Origin: an uncultured Clostridium sp.
GTDB lineage: Bacteria; Bacillota; Clostridia; Lachnospirales; Lachnospiraceae
Assembly: GCA_900544905.1 (NCBI GenBank)
Contig: UQXF01000038.1
Location: 1-26,694 of the forward strand
Direction: 5' to 3'
DNA: 26,694 bases
In this document: piece by piece, positions 14,038 to 22,814 of the stretch
Numbering within the stretch: the stretch's first letter is position 1
Layout of the letters: every line of letters starts with the position of its first letter
Made by a program: the position numbers and the translations under genes
Notes under the pieces: model-generated
Seen by the model: only the letters and a program-made list of their open reading frames with translations
The model's database searches: none
What the model was told of the DNA's origin: nothing

Positions 14038-15063
14038 TTATTTATCCCATACCATAATGGTCTTACCAATCAGCTTATGGATATCCATTTCAAAGGCTTT
14101 TGTAATATCCTTTATCTCCCGGACAACAATCTGTTCTCCTACAATGTTCTCCAGGTACTCCACAATCTCCGGTTTTTGCTTATACAGCTCCACCAGGTTC
14201 ACAAAATCCTTCCTGCCGCTGCGGCTGCTGCCAATTATTCTAAGCCCTTTCTCTAAAACCATCCGGGTGTTAATCGGGGCAAAATCCTCAGAAACCCCCA
14301 GTATTCCAATGGTTCCCTCTGGATTAATAAAATCAATAATCTGGTTGATTGCCTTATGGGCGCCATTTCCGCCTACACATTCAAATGCATGGTCAATCCG
14401 AAAATCCTCCGGTATCTCATTTACCAGAAATGTCCCATCCACAAAGGTGAAGTCATGCAGCTTGGACTCATTTACTCCCATCACATAAACCTTTATTTCC
14501 GGATAACGGCTTTTCAATAAAAGAGCTGTGATATAACCTACATTTCCGTCTCCCCAGACACCAATCGCATTTCTTCTGGAATGTGCCGTTTTCATAAAAC
14601 GGTCAATTGCGTGATAGCTGACGCTTACAATCTCCGTAAATGCCGCCACCGTCAGATTGATATTATCCGGCAGCTTTACAAGGCGGTCTGCAACGGTCTC
14701 CACATACTCCTGTAAAAAGCCATCTGTTCCGCTTGCCCGGAATCTGGAGCTGCGCAGGTAATTTTCTGCAATCACGGCATCCTCTTCACAGGGCAGGTTC
14801 GGAATCATAACAACCCGGTCACCCACCTGGAATTGTCCGGTGGGGTCATACACGATTTTGCCGATACCTTCGTGAATCAATGCCATGGGAAGCTTTTTCT
14901 TTAATACCTCCTCTGGCCGGTTCCCCTGATAATAACGCTGGTCCGCATTACAGATGGATAAATGCGTAGGACGTACAATAATATGCTCCTGGTCAAACGT
15001 AATATCCTTAAAAACCATCTCAAACTGCCGGGGCTTCTTTAACTGATATACCGCATTTAACAT
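14038..15063 (-). CDS. tarJ: TarJ-like ribulose-5-phosphate reductase (alcohol dehydrogenase family)
   Basis: A 341-residue zinc-type medium-chain dehydrogenase. C38, H64 and E65 fit the catalytic zinc ligands, GVWGDGNVGYI (about 168-178) is the dinucleotide-binding loop, and GDRVVMIPNLPCE is the family's structural-loop region. With the cytidylyltransferase encoded directly upstream it matches the TarIJ pair, in which TarJ reduces D-ribulose 5-phosphate to D-ribitol 5-phosphate with NADPH and TarI forms CDP-ribitol. The start has AGGAGG inside the end of the upstream gene and follows its stop by 2 bases, so the two are coupled. The adjacency is strong support. The motifs alone would only say alcohol dehydrogenase family. 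Confidence 0.86.
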   Translation of the reverse strand: MLNAVYQLKKPRQFEMVFKDITFDQEHIIVRPTHLSICNADQRYYQGNRPEEVLKKKLPMALIHEGIGKIVYDPTGQFQVGDRVVMIPNLPCEEDAVIAENYLRSSRFRASGTDGFLQEYVETVADRLVKLPDNINLTVAAFTEIVSVSYHAIDRFMKTAHSRRNAIGVWGDGNVGYITALLLKSRYPEIKVYVMGVNESKLHDFTFVDGTFLVNEIPEDFRIDHAFECVGGNGAHKAINQIIDFINPEGTIGILGVSEDFAPINTRMVLEKGLRIIGSSRSGRKDFVNLVELYKQKPEIVEYLENIVGEQIVVREIKDITKAFEMDIHKLIGKTIMVWDK

Positions 15064-15065
15064 AT

Positions 15066-15782
15066 CTACATGCCTCCTAAAAGGGCTTCTGCCACCCTCA
15101 TATCATACGGATAGGTAATCTTAATATTCGACTCCTCCCCTTCAACCAAATGTACCTTTTCTCCCTTTATCACCAAAATCTTGCATGCATCTGTAAGAAT
15201 GTCTTTTTCCTCCTCAGACAGAGACTCATAAAGTGCCCGCAGATGTGCCGCCTTAAATGACTGCGGGGTCTGCCCCTGATACATCGTCGCCCGGTCAGGA
15301 ATGCCGGTAATCAGCTGCTGGTCCTTGCTCTCGACAATCGTATCGGTAGCCGGAATCACCGTATCACAGGCTCCATATTCCTTGGCATAACGGATATTCT
15401 CCTCAATAATCCTATGTGTCAGGAACGGTCTCACGGAATCATGGGTAACAATAATTGTATTATTATCCAGCTTTCCCATTGTGTCAATATAAGAAATTGC
15501 ATTCATAATTGTTTCATTCCGGGTTACTCCGCCTTCAATTACCTTAATTCGCCCGTTATCCGGAATATATTTCCGAATCAAATCCTCTGTATGCTTTATC
15601 CACTGCTTAGGCGACAGAACAAGAATCCTTTCAAACTCGGAATTCATTACAAACTTTTCAATCGTATGGACAATAATCGGTTTGCCGCCAATCTCCATAA
15701 ACTGCTTTGGTTTTTCTACATTTCCCATTCTGGTTCCCTTGCCGCCAGCAAGAATCACTCCATAAACATTACTTCCTTCCAT
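15066..15782 (-). CDS. tarI: TarI-like D-ribitol-5-phosphate cytidylyltransferase
   Basis: A 238-residue IspD/TarI-family nucleotidyltransferase. The CTP-binding loop GVILAGGKGTRMG (8-20) is followed by KPKQF (24-28). HDSVRPF and a C-terminal NIKITYPYD motif complete the active site. The reaction is CTP plus ribitol 5-phosphate to CDP-ribitol. IspD has the same fold, but pairing with a TarJ-like reductase and a TagF-like enzyme points to TarI. GGAGG lies 7 bases before ATG 15782, and the upstream gene ends 18 bases away. CDP-ribitol would be the donor for one or more of the three TagF-family transferases in this operon. Confidence 0.9.
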   Translation of the reverse strand: MEGSNVYGVILAGGKGTRMGNVEKPKQFMEIGGKPIIVHTIEKFVMNSEFERILVLSPKQWIKHTEDLIRKYIPDNGRIKVIEGGVTRNETIMNAISYIDTMGKLDNNTIIVTHDSVRPFLTHRIIEENIRYAKEYGACDTVIPATDTIVESKDQQLITGIPDRATMYQGQTPQSFKAAHLRALYESLSEEEKDILTDACKILVIKGEKVHLVEGEESNIKITYPYDMRVAEALLGGM

Positions 15783-15800
15783 GTCTCTTCCTCCTGCTCT

Positions 15801-16955
15801 TTAGAACTTCCTTCCAAATACACTCTCTAATATTCTTTCTGTAGAATGTCCATCACAGCCACTCATATACTGTTGTCTGAACTCCTGCAATTTTACCATA
15901 TCAAATCCGTCAATCTGTTCTACCACATCCGCCAGCTCCTCCGTTGTCCGGACAACCGGTCCGGGAACAAAGCTTTCGTAAGGATAATAAAACCCTCTTT
16001 CATCGTAATAATCATCCAAATCGTAAGCAAAAAACAAAATTGGTCTTTCCATCAAGGAATACTCAAATACAATGGAAGAATAATCGGTTATACAGATATC
16101 TGCAGTCATAAGCAGCTCCTCAATGGACATCTGGTCAGCAACCTCCATACAAAAATCACGGTACTGCTCCGGAATTTCCAATGTTTCCCTGATAAAAGGA
16201 TGCTGCTTTACCAGTATCACATATTCTTCATGCAGCCGGTACATTGTGGGCAAATCAAGCCTGTCCGGCGCCTTTGCATGACGTATCTCTCCACGGAATG
16301 TAGGTGCATATAAAATCACTTTACGCCCCTTTATCTTTAAATTAAGCTTTGACAGTTCCGCATATGCCTTCTGCTTTCTTTTTGCATCAAAATACACATC
16401 GGTACGGCTTACCCCCAGGGGCCTGACAACATCCGGCTTCCCCTGTAAGCCAAAAGCCTCCTCATAAGCCCAGCATACGGCTTCTCCGCTGACCGGAACC
16501 AGATTGTAATTCCGGTGTCCCGAATAGACATCCAGCGTCCTTTTATCGTCGCCAAAGGATTTATCGGAAACACTGTAGCCCCATTTTTTAAATGCGCCGC
16601 AGGCATGCCACAGCTGCACCAGCTTTGTACCCCTGCGCAAGGAAAATGCACCAAATGCACTATTGGATTCATTCAAAAAAACACATCTCGCCGTTGCCAT
16701 GTCCCAAATCAGCCGGACAGTCCGGATAATGATGTGTGACCACCCGGAGGAAGCAACCCTCAAATAATGGACATGTATGTCATACCCATTCCGCTGTAAC
16801 CGGTTATACAACAGCTCATAATTGTCTGACAGGCTCTCTGCATGGGTCTCCACAAAAATAACCTTTTTGGTATAGATTCTGCGCAGGCTGCCAAGAAAAT
16901 AAACTACCGGATACATCCATTTGAACACAACCCATTTGCAAATTCGTCTTAACAC
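15801..16955 (-). CDS. TagF-family CDP-alditol phosphotransferase (putative ribitol-phosphate transferase)
   Basis: A 384-residue member of the CDP-glycerol glycerophosphotransferase family, peripheral on the inner membrane face. Family motifs are LVQLWHACGAFKKWGYS with its conserved histidine, VILYAPTFRGE, and ITDYSSIVFEY, which fits the CDP-alditol phosphate-binding site. It sits directly upstream of tarI and tarJ, so ribitol phosphate is the likely donor unit, as in TarK/TarL. The start is GTG at 16955, overlapping the stop of the ABC ATPase gene by one base, with GAGGAG 11 bases upstream. A 30-base stretch (16587-16616) is identical to one in the paralogue at 18604-20367. Whether it primes or polymerises is not clear from sequence. 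Confidence 0.85.
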   Translation of the reverse strand: MLRRICKWVVFKWMYPVVYFLGSLRRIYTKKVIFVETHAESLSDNYELLYNRLQRNGYDIHVHYLRVASSGWSHIIIRTVRLIWDMATARCVFLNESNSAFGAFSLRRGTKLVQLWHACGAFKKWGYSVSDKSFGDDKRTLDVYSGHRNYNLVPVSGEAVCWAYEEAFGLQGKPDVVRPLGVSRTDVYFDAKRKQKAYAELSKLNLKIKGRKVILYAPTFRGEIRHAKAPDRLDLPTMYRLHEEYVILVKQHPFIRETLEIPEQYRDFCMEVADQMSIEELLMTADICITDYSSIVFEYSLMERPILFFAYDLDDYYDERGFYYPYESFVPGPVVRTTEELADVVEQIDGFDMVKLQEFRQQYMSGCDGHSTERILESVFGRKF

Positions 16956-17710
16956 TATTGCATAAACTCCTCGTACTGCTCCAATACCGTTTCCGGTTCA
17001 TCTATCATTTTAATTTCCCCGTCATGCATCCACATAACTCTGTCGCAAAGGTCCTTCAGCGTATCAATACTATGGGATACAATGACAACCGTACGGTTTT
17101 TGTTTGAAATCAATTCCTTCATCTTCGCGTAGCTCTTTTTCTTAAATTTGGCATCTCCCACACTGAGTACTTCGTCAATCAGCATGATTTCTGTCTCCAA
17201 TATTGCCGTTATTGAAAATGCAAGCTTAGAATGCATTCCGCTGGAATAGGTCTTTACCGGCATATCAATAAATTTTCCCAGTTCAGCAAATTCAATAATC
17301 TCAGGCATCTTGGCACGGATTTCCTCCTCCGAAAATCCCAGCAGCATACCGGATAAAAGAATATTCTCCCTTCCGGTAACCTCCTTCTGAAAGCCAACAC
17401 CGATTGACAGGAGGGAAACCGTATGCCCCTTTAAATCGATAGTCCCCTGGTCCGGACTGAAAATTCCTGCCAATGCTTTCAGCATCGTGGATTTGCCGCT
17501 TCCATTCTTTCCTATGATACCAAGAATCTCACCCTTCGGAACCGTAAAGGATACTCCCTTCACCGCCTGGAATTCTTCCACATGTGCCTTTTTCAGTTTA
17601 AGAAGGCTCTTTTTTATAGAATATGCCTGAATATTTTTATATCCAATCCAAAGATTATTTACCTCAATCGCAATATCATTCTTATCTGTCACTTCTTTTA
17701 TCTCTTCCAT
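16955..17710 (-). CDS. tagH: ABC transporter ATPase, TagH/TarH-type polymer exporter subunit
   Basis: A 251-residue ATPase. Walker A is GKNGSGKST (67-75), the signature is YSSGMHSKL (155-163, a form of the LSGGQ motif typical of polysaccharide and teichoic-acid exporters), Walker B is IMLIDE (175-180) and the switch histidine is H213 in VSHS. The N-terminal extension with a basic helix before KGVSFTVPKGE is also typical of O-antigen/TagH exporters. It lacks the long C-terminal carbohydrate-binding or SH3-like tail seen in some family members. The ATG overlaps the permease stop by one base (TAATG). It pairs with that permease to export the lipid-linked polymer across the membrane. Confidence 0.88.
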   Translation of the reverse strand: MEEIKEVTDKNDIAIEVNNLWIGYKNIQAYSIKKSLLKLKKAHVEEFQAVKGVSFTVPKGEILGIIGKNGSGKSTMLKALAGIFSPDQGTIDLKGHTVSLLSIGVGFQKEVTGRENILLSGMLLGFSEEEIRAKMPEIIEFAELGKFIDMPVKTYSSGMHSKLAFSITAILETEIMLIDEVLSVGDAKFKKKSYAKMKELISNKNRTVVIVSHSIDTLKDLCDRVMWMHDGEIKMIDEPETVLEQYEEFMQ

Positions 17711-18501
17711 TAAATCACCTTTACATAACTATTCTCGTTCTTATAAATCTTACGGATACCTATTATTGATAATACGACAGCTACAACTGCCCATATTGCC
17801 AATGCCAGATAATCCGGTGCCTGCTTATATAGCAGGACATTTCTCATATTCTTTACCAGTAATGCCATAGGATTGCCATAGGTAAGTATTGTTGCCGCTG
17901 TGGGGTAATCCGGTCCTAATCTGGAATCAATACTGAAAAATATACCGGTCATGTAAAATAACAGCTGCATTGCAATATTGATTACATTTCCTAAATCCTC
18001 AATAAAAACACCATAATGCATTAAATTTACACTTACCGCAAAAGTTACCAGAAATAGTACAAGCAAAATCGGAATAAACCAAAAAACATAAGCCGACAAC
18101 TCTACTCCCGAAAAAATCATCATAATAATAACAATGACACTGGAAATCATCATTTTGAATCCATTCACCATCATGTTAGAAAGCAACAGGACAAACTTAG
18201 GAATATATACCTTTGACACAATTCCCTTATTCCTCTTAATCATTTTGACACTCTGTACAACATTCTTACTGAAAAATGCCCACATTGTCTGTCCGATAAA
18301 CAAAAAGGTTGTAAAATACGGCTCCTTTGCCTTAAAGACAACACCAAATATGAGATAATATATCATCATGGAAAATAGAGGGTCTAATATCCACCATATC
18401 CAGTTCAAATAGGAATTTGCCACCTCTGTTTTGAGGGATGATTTCGCCGACCGCACCTCATAGTCATAATACTTTATTACATCATTAATAAATCGTTTCA
18501 T
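17710..18501 (-). CDS. tagG: ABC transporter permease, TagG/TarG-type
   Basis: A 263-residue ABC-2 type membrane protein with about six hydrophobic segments. It starts with an amphipathic N-terminal region ending in NWIWWILDPLFSMMIYYLIF, which is characteristic of polysaccharide and teichoic-acid permeases. Segments such as FMTGIFFSIDSRLG and YGNPMALLVKNMRNVLLY match the re-entrant region and following loop of the family. GGAG lies 8 bases before ATG 18501. It has its own likely promoter just upstream and is translationally coupled to the ATPase gene. Together they form the exporter for the polymer made by the surrounding genes. Confidence 0.88.
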   Translation of the reverse strand: MKRFINDVIKYYDYEVRSAKSSLKTEVANSYLNWIWWILDPLFSMMIYYLIFGVVFKAKEPYFTTFLFIGQTMWAFFSKNVVQSVKMIKRNKGIVSKVYIPKFVLLLSNMMVNGFKMMISSVIVIIMMIFSGVELSAYVFWFIPILLVLFLVTFAVSVNLMHYGVFIEDLGNVINIAMQLLFYMTGIFFSIDSRLGPDYPTAATILTYGNPMALLVKNMRNVLLYKQAPDYLALAIWAVVAVVLSIIGIRKIYKNENSYVKVI

Positions 18502-18523
18502 TGTTATATCTCCTCATTCGCCC

Positions 18524-18552
18524 ATTGTATCATAGAATCCTTAAATTCACAA
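18524..18552 (-). promoter_or_regulatory. Internal promoter before the exporter genes
   Basis: On the minus strand TTGTGA (18547-18552), a 17-base spacer and TACAAT (18524-18529) preceded by TGA form a good extended -10 promoter. Transcription would start near 18517, leaving a leader of about 16 bases that just contains the GGAG ribosome site of the permease gene. The 102-base gap is the largest in this part of the operon. Confidence 0.5.
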
Positions 18553-18603
18553 GGCATGTTTCCCTTACTCTCGTAATACAGTTCAAAAATTCCTGTATTC
18601 CTC

Positions 18604-20367
18604 TTATTCATTGAGCAGTCCCAATACAAAGTCTGCCACCCGTTCAGAAGACCTGCCATCCAGGTCGTCAAAAAAGCGATGCTTAAAGCTCTCTATCTTT
18701 TCCTGTTCATACGCCTCCTCTCTCACGGATTGAATAATTTCTGCCTGGCTGCGTACAATTTTACCCGGCACAAAATTTTTAAAGGGATAATAAAAATCTC
18801 TGTTCACCACATACTCTTCCAAGTCAAAAGCATAAAACAGCATCGGAATATTCAGCAGAGAAGCTTCAAAAATAACAGATGAATAATCTGTAATCAATAT
18901 ATCTGTTATAAACAGCAAATCATTAATCTCTGATTCTTTTGATAAATCCAGTATCTGTGAGCGGGTTCCTTCATCCACAGGATGCTCCTGCACCACAAAA
19001 GGATGATGCTTTATAATCAGAATATAATCCTCTCCCAGCTCCTTCAGTAATGCCCCCGCATCCAGCTTTTCAAAGGGATACCAGGCTGAGCCTGCACCAT
19101 TTCCCCGGAAGGTCGGAGCAAACAGAATAACCTTTTTGCCCTTTAGCACAGGATACTGTTCATATAGTGTTTGTCTAATCTCTGCTTTGTATTCCTCCTT
19201 AAAGAAATCATCTGTCCTCGGAACACCCAGCGGCTTTACATTCTTCTCGTCAATTCCAAAACCTTCTGCATAAAAACGGCAGATTTCAGCAGAGCTGACC
19301 ATTGCATAGTCATAGCTTCTATGATTTCTGCTGGTCTGGTTGGGTCCTCCATCCTTTCCAAGCCGTGAAAAGCCAAAGGTTTTAAATGCGCCGCAGGCAT
19401 GCCACAGCTGAACCAGTTCCCGACGCTTAAGCGCCCAGATATCATTTAGTACCGGTGTATAGTCATCTACAATAATCACCTTACTTTTTGCAAGCTTATA
19501 TGCCAGTGAAAAAATTTTCCGGAATTTAATAAATTTTGTCTTCCCCGGCTCTAACCAGAACAAAACCTTCGCATTCTTTTCCTGCAAAACATCATTTACA
19601 TATGCAATGTTGCCTGTGACATCCTTTCTTCGTGATGACACAAAAAGAATACATTTCTTTCTGCAAAAAATCGATAAAACAGATGTGGCTATATTTAACA
19701 GCAGCCGTTTCAAGGTTGCCAGATTAATGGTCCACCTGCAAAAGGATGAATATCTCCACTTAGCAAACAAAATCGTCCTTTTCAACTGGCTTCCGCCATA
19801 AGTGTTCTCTTCAAACCGTCTCCTCTTTCCCAGTAATACAACATAGACGCCATCCAATAGAAATAAAGGGATTAACAAGGTTCCGATTATAAATTCTATA
19901 ACCCGGTAAAGACTGCCGAACAGGGAAATAAGCCAGTTGTCCGGATGTGCCACCGGCTTTTTCCTTTTTATTATTATTTTTTGCTCTGAAACAGTACAAA
20001 AATACTCATTTTCCTCTTTTATCTGGTTAAAATCCTCATTGTCCACAAGTACATCCTGATATTGCCTGCCGTTATATGCCTGCAGCCGGACAACAAAACA
20101 ATTCAAATCCCTATTGGCAAACAGCGTATCCAGCTCATAGTCAAATACAGCGTATCCAATATAATTTCCATGCTCATCTACGCTTGTGTCCGTGATTGGC
20201 AGTGGAAGAATCCTGGTTTCTGACTTATTTTCAAATTTTACAGCCAGCTTAATTTCAAGGGATTCCGGCTTACCCGATGTGCTTTTTGCCAATACCCCCA
20301 GCGTCATAATATTATTACGAATTGCCAGCTTGTCTACATAAACCTCTGTATTCTCATTTAACTTCAT
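18604..20367 (-). CDS. TagF-family CDP-glycerol/ribitol phosphotransferase with N-terminal domain
   Basis: A 587-residue protein. Residues 1-130 are a beta-rich extra domain, residues about 144-180 are a hydrophobic membrane segment, and residues about 235-580 are a CDP-alditol phosphotransferase domain with LVQLWHACGAFKTFGFS, VILFAPTFRGNG and LITDYSSVIFEASL. Larger TagF/TarL-type members with an added N-terminal region are usually the polymerising enzymes, so chain extension is a fair guess. The ATG at 20367 has AGGGTGG upstream. It follows a GT2 gene by 31 bases and is followed by the exporter genes after 102 bases. Donor (glycerol or ribitol phosphate) is not decided by motifs; CDP-ribitol genes are present here, but no tagD-like CDP-glycerol gene is in the window. 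Confidence 0.85.
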   Translation of the reverse strand: MKLNENTEVYVDKLAIRNNIMTLGVLAKSTSGKPESLEIKLAVKFENKSETRILPLPITDTSVDEHGNYIGYAVFDYELDTLFANRDLNCFVVRLQAYNGRQYQDVLVDNEDFNQIKEENEYFCTVSEQKIIIKRKKPVAHPDNWLISLFGSLYRVIEFIIGTLLIPLFLLDGVYVVLLGKRRRFEENTYGGSQLKRTILFAKWRYSSFCRWTINLATLKRLLLNIATSVLSIFCRKKCILFVSSRRKDVTGNIAYVNDVLQEKNAKVLFWLEPGKTKFIKFRKIFSLAYKLAKSKVIIVDDYTPVLNDIWALKRRELVQLWHACGAFKTFGFSRLGKDGGPNQTSRNHRSYDYAMVSSAEICRFYAEGFGIDEKNVKPLGVPRTDDFFKEEYKAEIRQTLYEQYPVLKGKKVILFAPTFRGNGAGSAWYPFEKLDAGALLKELGEDYILIIKHHPFVVQEHPVDEGTRSQILDLSKESEINDLLFITDILITDYSSVIFEASLLNIPMLFYAFDLEEYVVNRDFYYPFKNFVPGKIVRSQAEIIQSVREEAYEQEKIESFKHRFFDDLDGRSSERVADFVLGLLNE

Positions 20368-20398
20368 CTTGCCACCCTGTCCTTTTCAAACAATTATT

Positions 20399-21592
20399 CT
20401 ATCCGGTCTTCTTTCTGCCGATAACCTTATGATAAAAGCCTGTCAATTTTGCCATCCATTTATAACGTTTTGTACTTTTAATGTAATTTAATTCCTTTTC
20501 CTTCTTTTGCAGTGTCTTTTTCTCCCTGCGCAAGTCCTTAATGCATTCTTCTTTTTTCTTTATCTGGTCATTCTTTCTGCTAATGGTATCCCGGTATTCA
20601 TGATTTTTTATAAGCAAATATTCTTCATAGGAATTTTCTAAAATACATTTGAAATTATGATACTCTAATGAGTTGAGATAATAATTCTCCTCCTTAAGAA
20701 CAAGTCCTAATTCCTTAAATCCATGTTCTTTCAATGTATTATACAATTCCCTATATCCATCCACCGTGCTCTGGATATTTAAACTGAACAGTGACAAGTT
20801 TATTACTTTATTATCAAATGCACATCTGATATCTTTATTTTCCCATAAGTCTGCCTTTTCCAATACTTTTCTGACAGACAACATAGCCTCAAAAGAACAT
20901 AACGGAGTGTCTGAAAAATGCGTTGTCAAATTCTTCTCCTGTCCAATACGGTAATGTACAAAAATCTTATTTACAACAGTAATCCTCTTCGCAAAAATCA
21001 ATGCCATACAAGAAAACAACTGGTCATTTGCCCGTTTAATGTCCTGAAACCGGATATTATATTCTTCTAAAAATGCCCTTCTTATCAGTTTATTCCACGG
21101 GACCAAACTTGTAAAATAGAAAATCGTCCTTCCAAGCTCCTCCCTCGAAAAAGTTGTCTTTTCCGGCAGACACTCTTTTCTTAAATATTGTGGTTTTGAA
21201 ATATAGACATTGTTCCGGGTATCATACTGGTCTGCATTGCAGATGCATATATCTGCATTCTCCCTCTCAATCCGGGCATACATTTCGCCAAGCATATTCT
21301 CGTCAAACAAATCGTCACCGTCTAAAAACATCAAATATTTACCATTTGCAAATGACATTCCATAATTTCTTGCTGTGCCGGCATTGGATTGCTTCTGATA
21401 AAAATACCGAATCCTGCTGTCCTGCCTGCTGTACTTCTCTACAATTTGTTTCGTTTGGTCTGTAGAGCCATCATCCACTACAATAATCTCAAATTCCTGG
21501 TATGTTTGTTTCAAAACAGACTGCAATGTATCTGACATATAATTTTCATTATTATACACCGGCATAATAATAGATATATTACATTTACACAT
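20399..21592 (-). CDS. GT2 glycosyltransferase with C-terminal coiled coil
   Basis: A 397-residue cytoplasmic glycosyltransferase. NISIIMPVYNNENYMSDTL opens the GT2 fold, VDDGSTDQT (about 39-47) and LDGDDLF (about 90-96) are the nucleotide-sugar and metal motifs, and TSLVPWNKLIRRAFL is the family's acceptor-side segment. The last 70 residues are a lysine-rich coiled coil ending in a basic tail that may tether the enzyme to the membrane or partners. Its ATG directly abuts the stop of the preceding TagF-like gene. It probably adds a sugar to the repeat unit or linkage of the polymer. The sugar cannot be named. Confidence 0.87.
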   Translation of the reverse strand: MCKCNISIIMPVYNNENYMSDTLQSVLKQTYQEFEIIVVDDGSTDQTKQIVEKYSRQDSRIRYFYQKQSNAGTARNYGMSFANGKYLMFLDGDDLFDENMLGEMYARIERENADICICNADQYDTRNNVYISKPQYLRKECLPEKTTFSREELGRTIFYFTSLVPWNKLIRRAFLEEYNIRFQDIKRANDQLFSCMALIFAKRITVVNKIFVHYRIGQEKNLTTHFSDTPLCSFEAMLSVRKVLEKADLWENKDIRCAFDNKVINLSLFSLNIQSTVDGYRELYNTLKEHGFKELGLVLKEENYYLNSLEYHNFKCILENSYEEYLLIKNHEYRDTISRKNDQIKKKEECIKDLRREKKTLQKKEKELNYIKSTKRYKWMAKLTGFYHKVIGRKKTG

Positions 21593-22807
21593 TTATCCAT
21601 GACCTCTTTCATTGCAAATTTTATCCGCAAGCCTTTTACAGCATTCCCCTGTTTCATAACTTCCAAGCCTCTTCAGATGCATATCTATTTGGCGTTGTGC
21701 TGTATCTGCATCATATTTCCCTATATTCTCCGCCAGTTCCTCCATATTCTCCGCCTGTGCAAAGGGCCATTCGTCCACACTGACATAAAAACCGGTGTCC
21801 GCAATATATGCTTCCTTGTCCGGCACAAACAAAAAACAGGGACGCCTCAAAAATGCATAGTCCCATACGCAGGAGGAATAATCGGTAATCAGAATATCCG
21901 CTGCACAGAGAAGCTCCTGCATATCCGGATAATCCATTACGTCAATGACATTTTTCCCATTCACCCGGATATCCATGCTGTCATCCTGGTAGCGGTGATA
22001 ACGGCACATAAAATACCATTTAACCGGTTCAGAGCCGTTTGCGCTATTCCGCTGTAATAGATTTACCGGATTCCCCATGGCATCCAGCTTTTCCAACAGA
22101 TAGTCACTGTCCATTACAACTGAAATCCCTGTGTTCCGGTAGGTCGGCGCATAAAGTACAATTCTTCCGTTTTCCGGAATATTATATTTCTCCCGCACCC
22201 TCTTTCTCATCTCCCCGGTGCTGCCATTTACCAGCCTGTCATTTCTCGGAGTGCCTGCCCGCAGTACCTCCCCCTTATACTGGTACGTTGTCCGAATCAT
22301 CTGCTGCTCCTGTACCTTGCAGCTTGCCAAAAACAGGTCAATGTTAGAGGCGCAGAACTCTGCCCTCTTTCTGGAAGCCCAGCCGGCATCCGGTCTTCCG
22401 TTTTCCACCCTCTTATAGGCGCCGCCGCCATGCCATGTATTAATGACATACTGTCCGGAGCGGAAAGGAAACCACGGCGCATAGGAGCCGTTTGTCACAA
22501 TTACTTTTGCGGTCAATAACATAGGAAAAGAAGAAACAGTAAAATGTTTAACAAGTTTAACTCCTTCTTCTTCTAAAAAAGCATATTTTTTCTTATCGCT
22601 GACAGCCCATACGTACTCGAACTGCCCCTGAAAATGCTCCCGCATATATTCATATAAATACTTGGGATTACAGGAATAATCATAATTTTTTCCCCCTGTA
22701 AGCCCGGTAAACAATATCCTGTTTTGTTTGATGGGTATTAACCGGAATGGAAAGGTTACAATACGGACCAGCTCCGAAAATACCACCTTGACAAATGCCT
22801 GGTTCAT
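21593..22807 (-). CDS. TagF-family CDP-glycerol glycerophosphotransferase (possible primase)
   Basis: A 404-residue member of the CDP-alditol phosphotransferase family. It has an N-terminal amphipathic/hydrophobic stretch, YVINTWHGGGAYKRVENGRP with the conserved histidine, RAGTPRNDRL, IVLYAPTYRNTG and ILITDYSSCVWDYAFLRRP. The motifs are more distant from the two other family members here than those are from each other. Placed directly after the sugar-phosphate transferase that starts the lipid-linked glycan, it could add the first alditol phosphate, as TagB/TarB-type primases do. I chose ATG 22807, with AAAGGAG 10 bases upstream. A start at 22858 would overlap the upstream gene by 44 bases and lacks a site. 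Confidence 0.82.
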   Translation of the reverse strand: MNQAFVKVVFSELVRIVTFPFRLIPIKQNRILFTGLTGGKNYDYSCNPKYLYEYMREHFQGQFEYVWAVSDKKKYAFLEEEGVKLVKHFTVSSFPMLLTAKVIVTNGSYAPWFPFRSGQYVINTWHGGGAYKRVENGRPDAGWASRKRAEFCASNIDLFLASCKVQEQQMIRTTYQYKGEVLRAGTPRNDRLVNGSTGEMRKRVREKYNIPENGRIVLYAPTYRNTGISVVMDSDYLLEKLDAMGNPVNLLQRNSANGSEPVKWYFMCRYHRYQDDSMDIRVNGKNVIDVMDYPDMQELLCAADILITDYSSCVWDYAFLRRPCFLFVPDKEAYIADTGFYVSVDEWPFAQAENMEELAENIGKYDADTAQRQIDMHLKRLGSYETGECCKRLADKICNERGHG

Positions 22808-22814
22808 ATGGAAG

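Noticed and set aside
18575..18599. AATACAG/CTGTATT hairpin between the TagF-like gene and the permease gene
   Set aside because: The stem is 7 bp and A+T-rich, with no T run, too weak to call a terminator. A promoter in the same gap is the better-supported feature.
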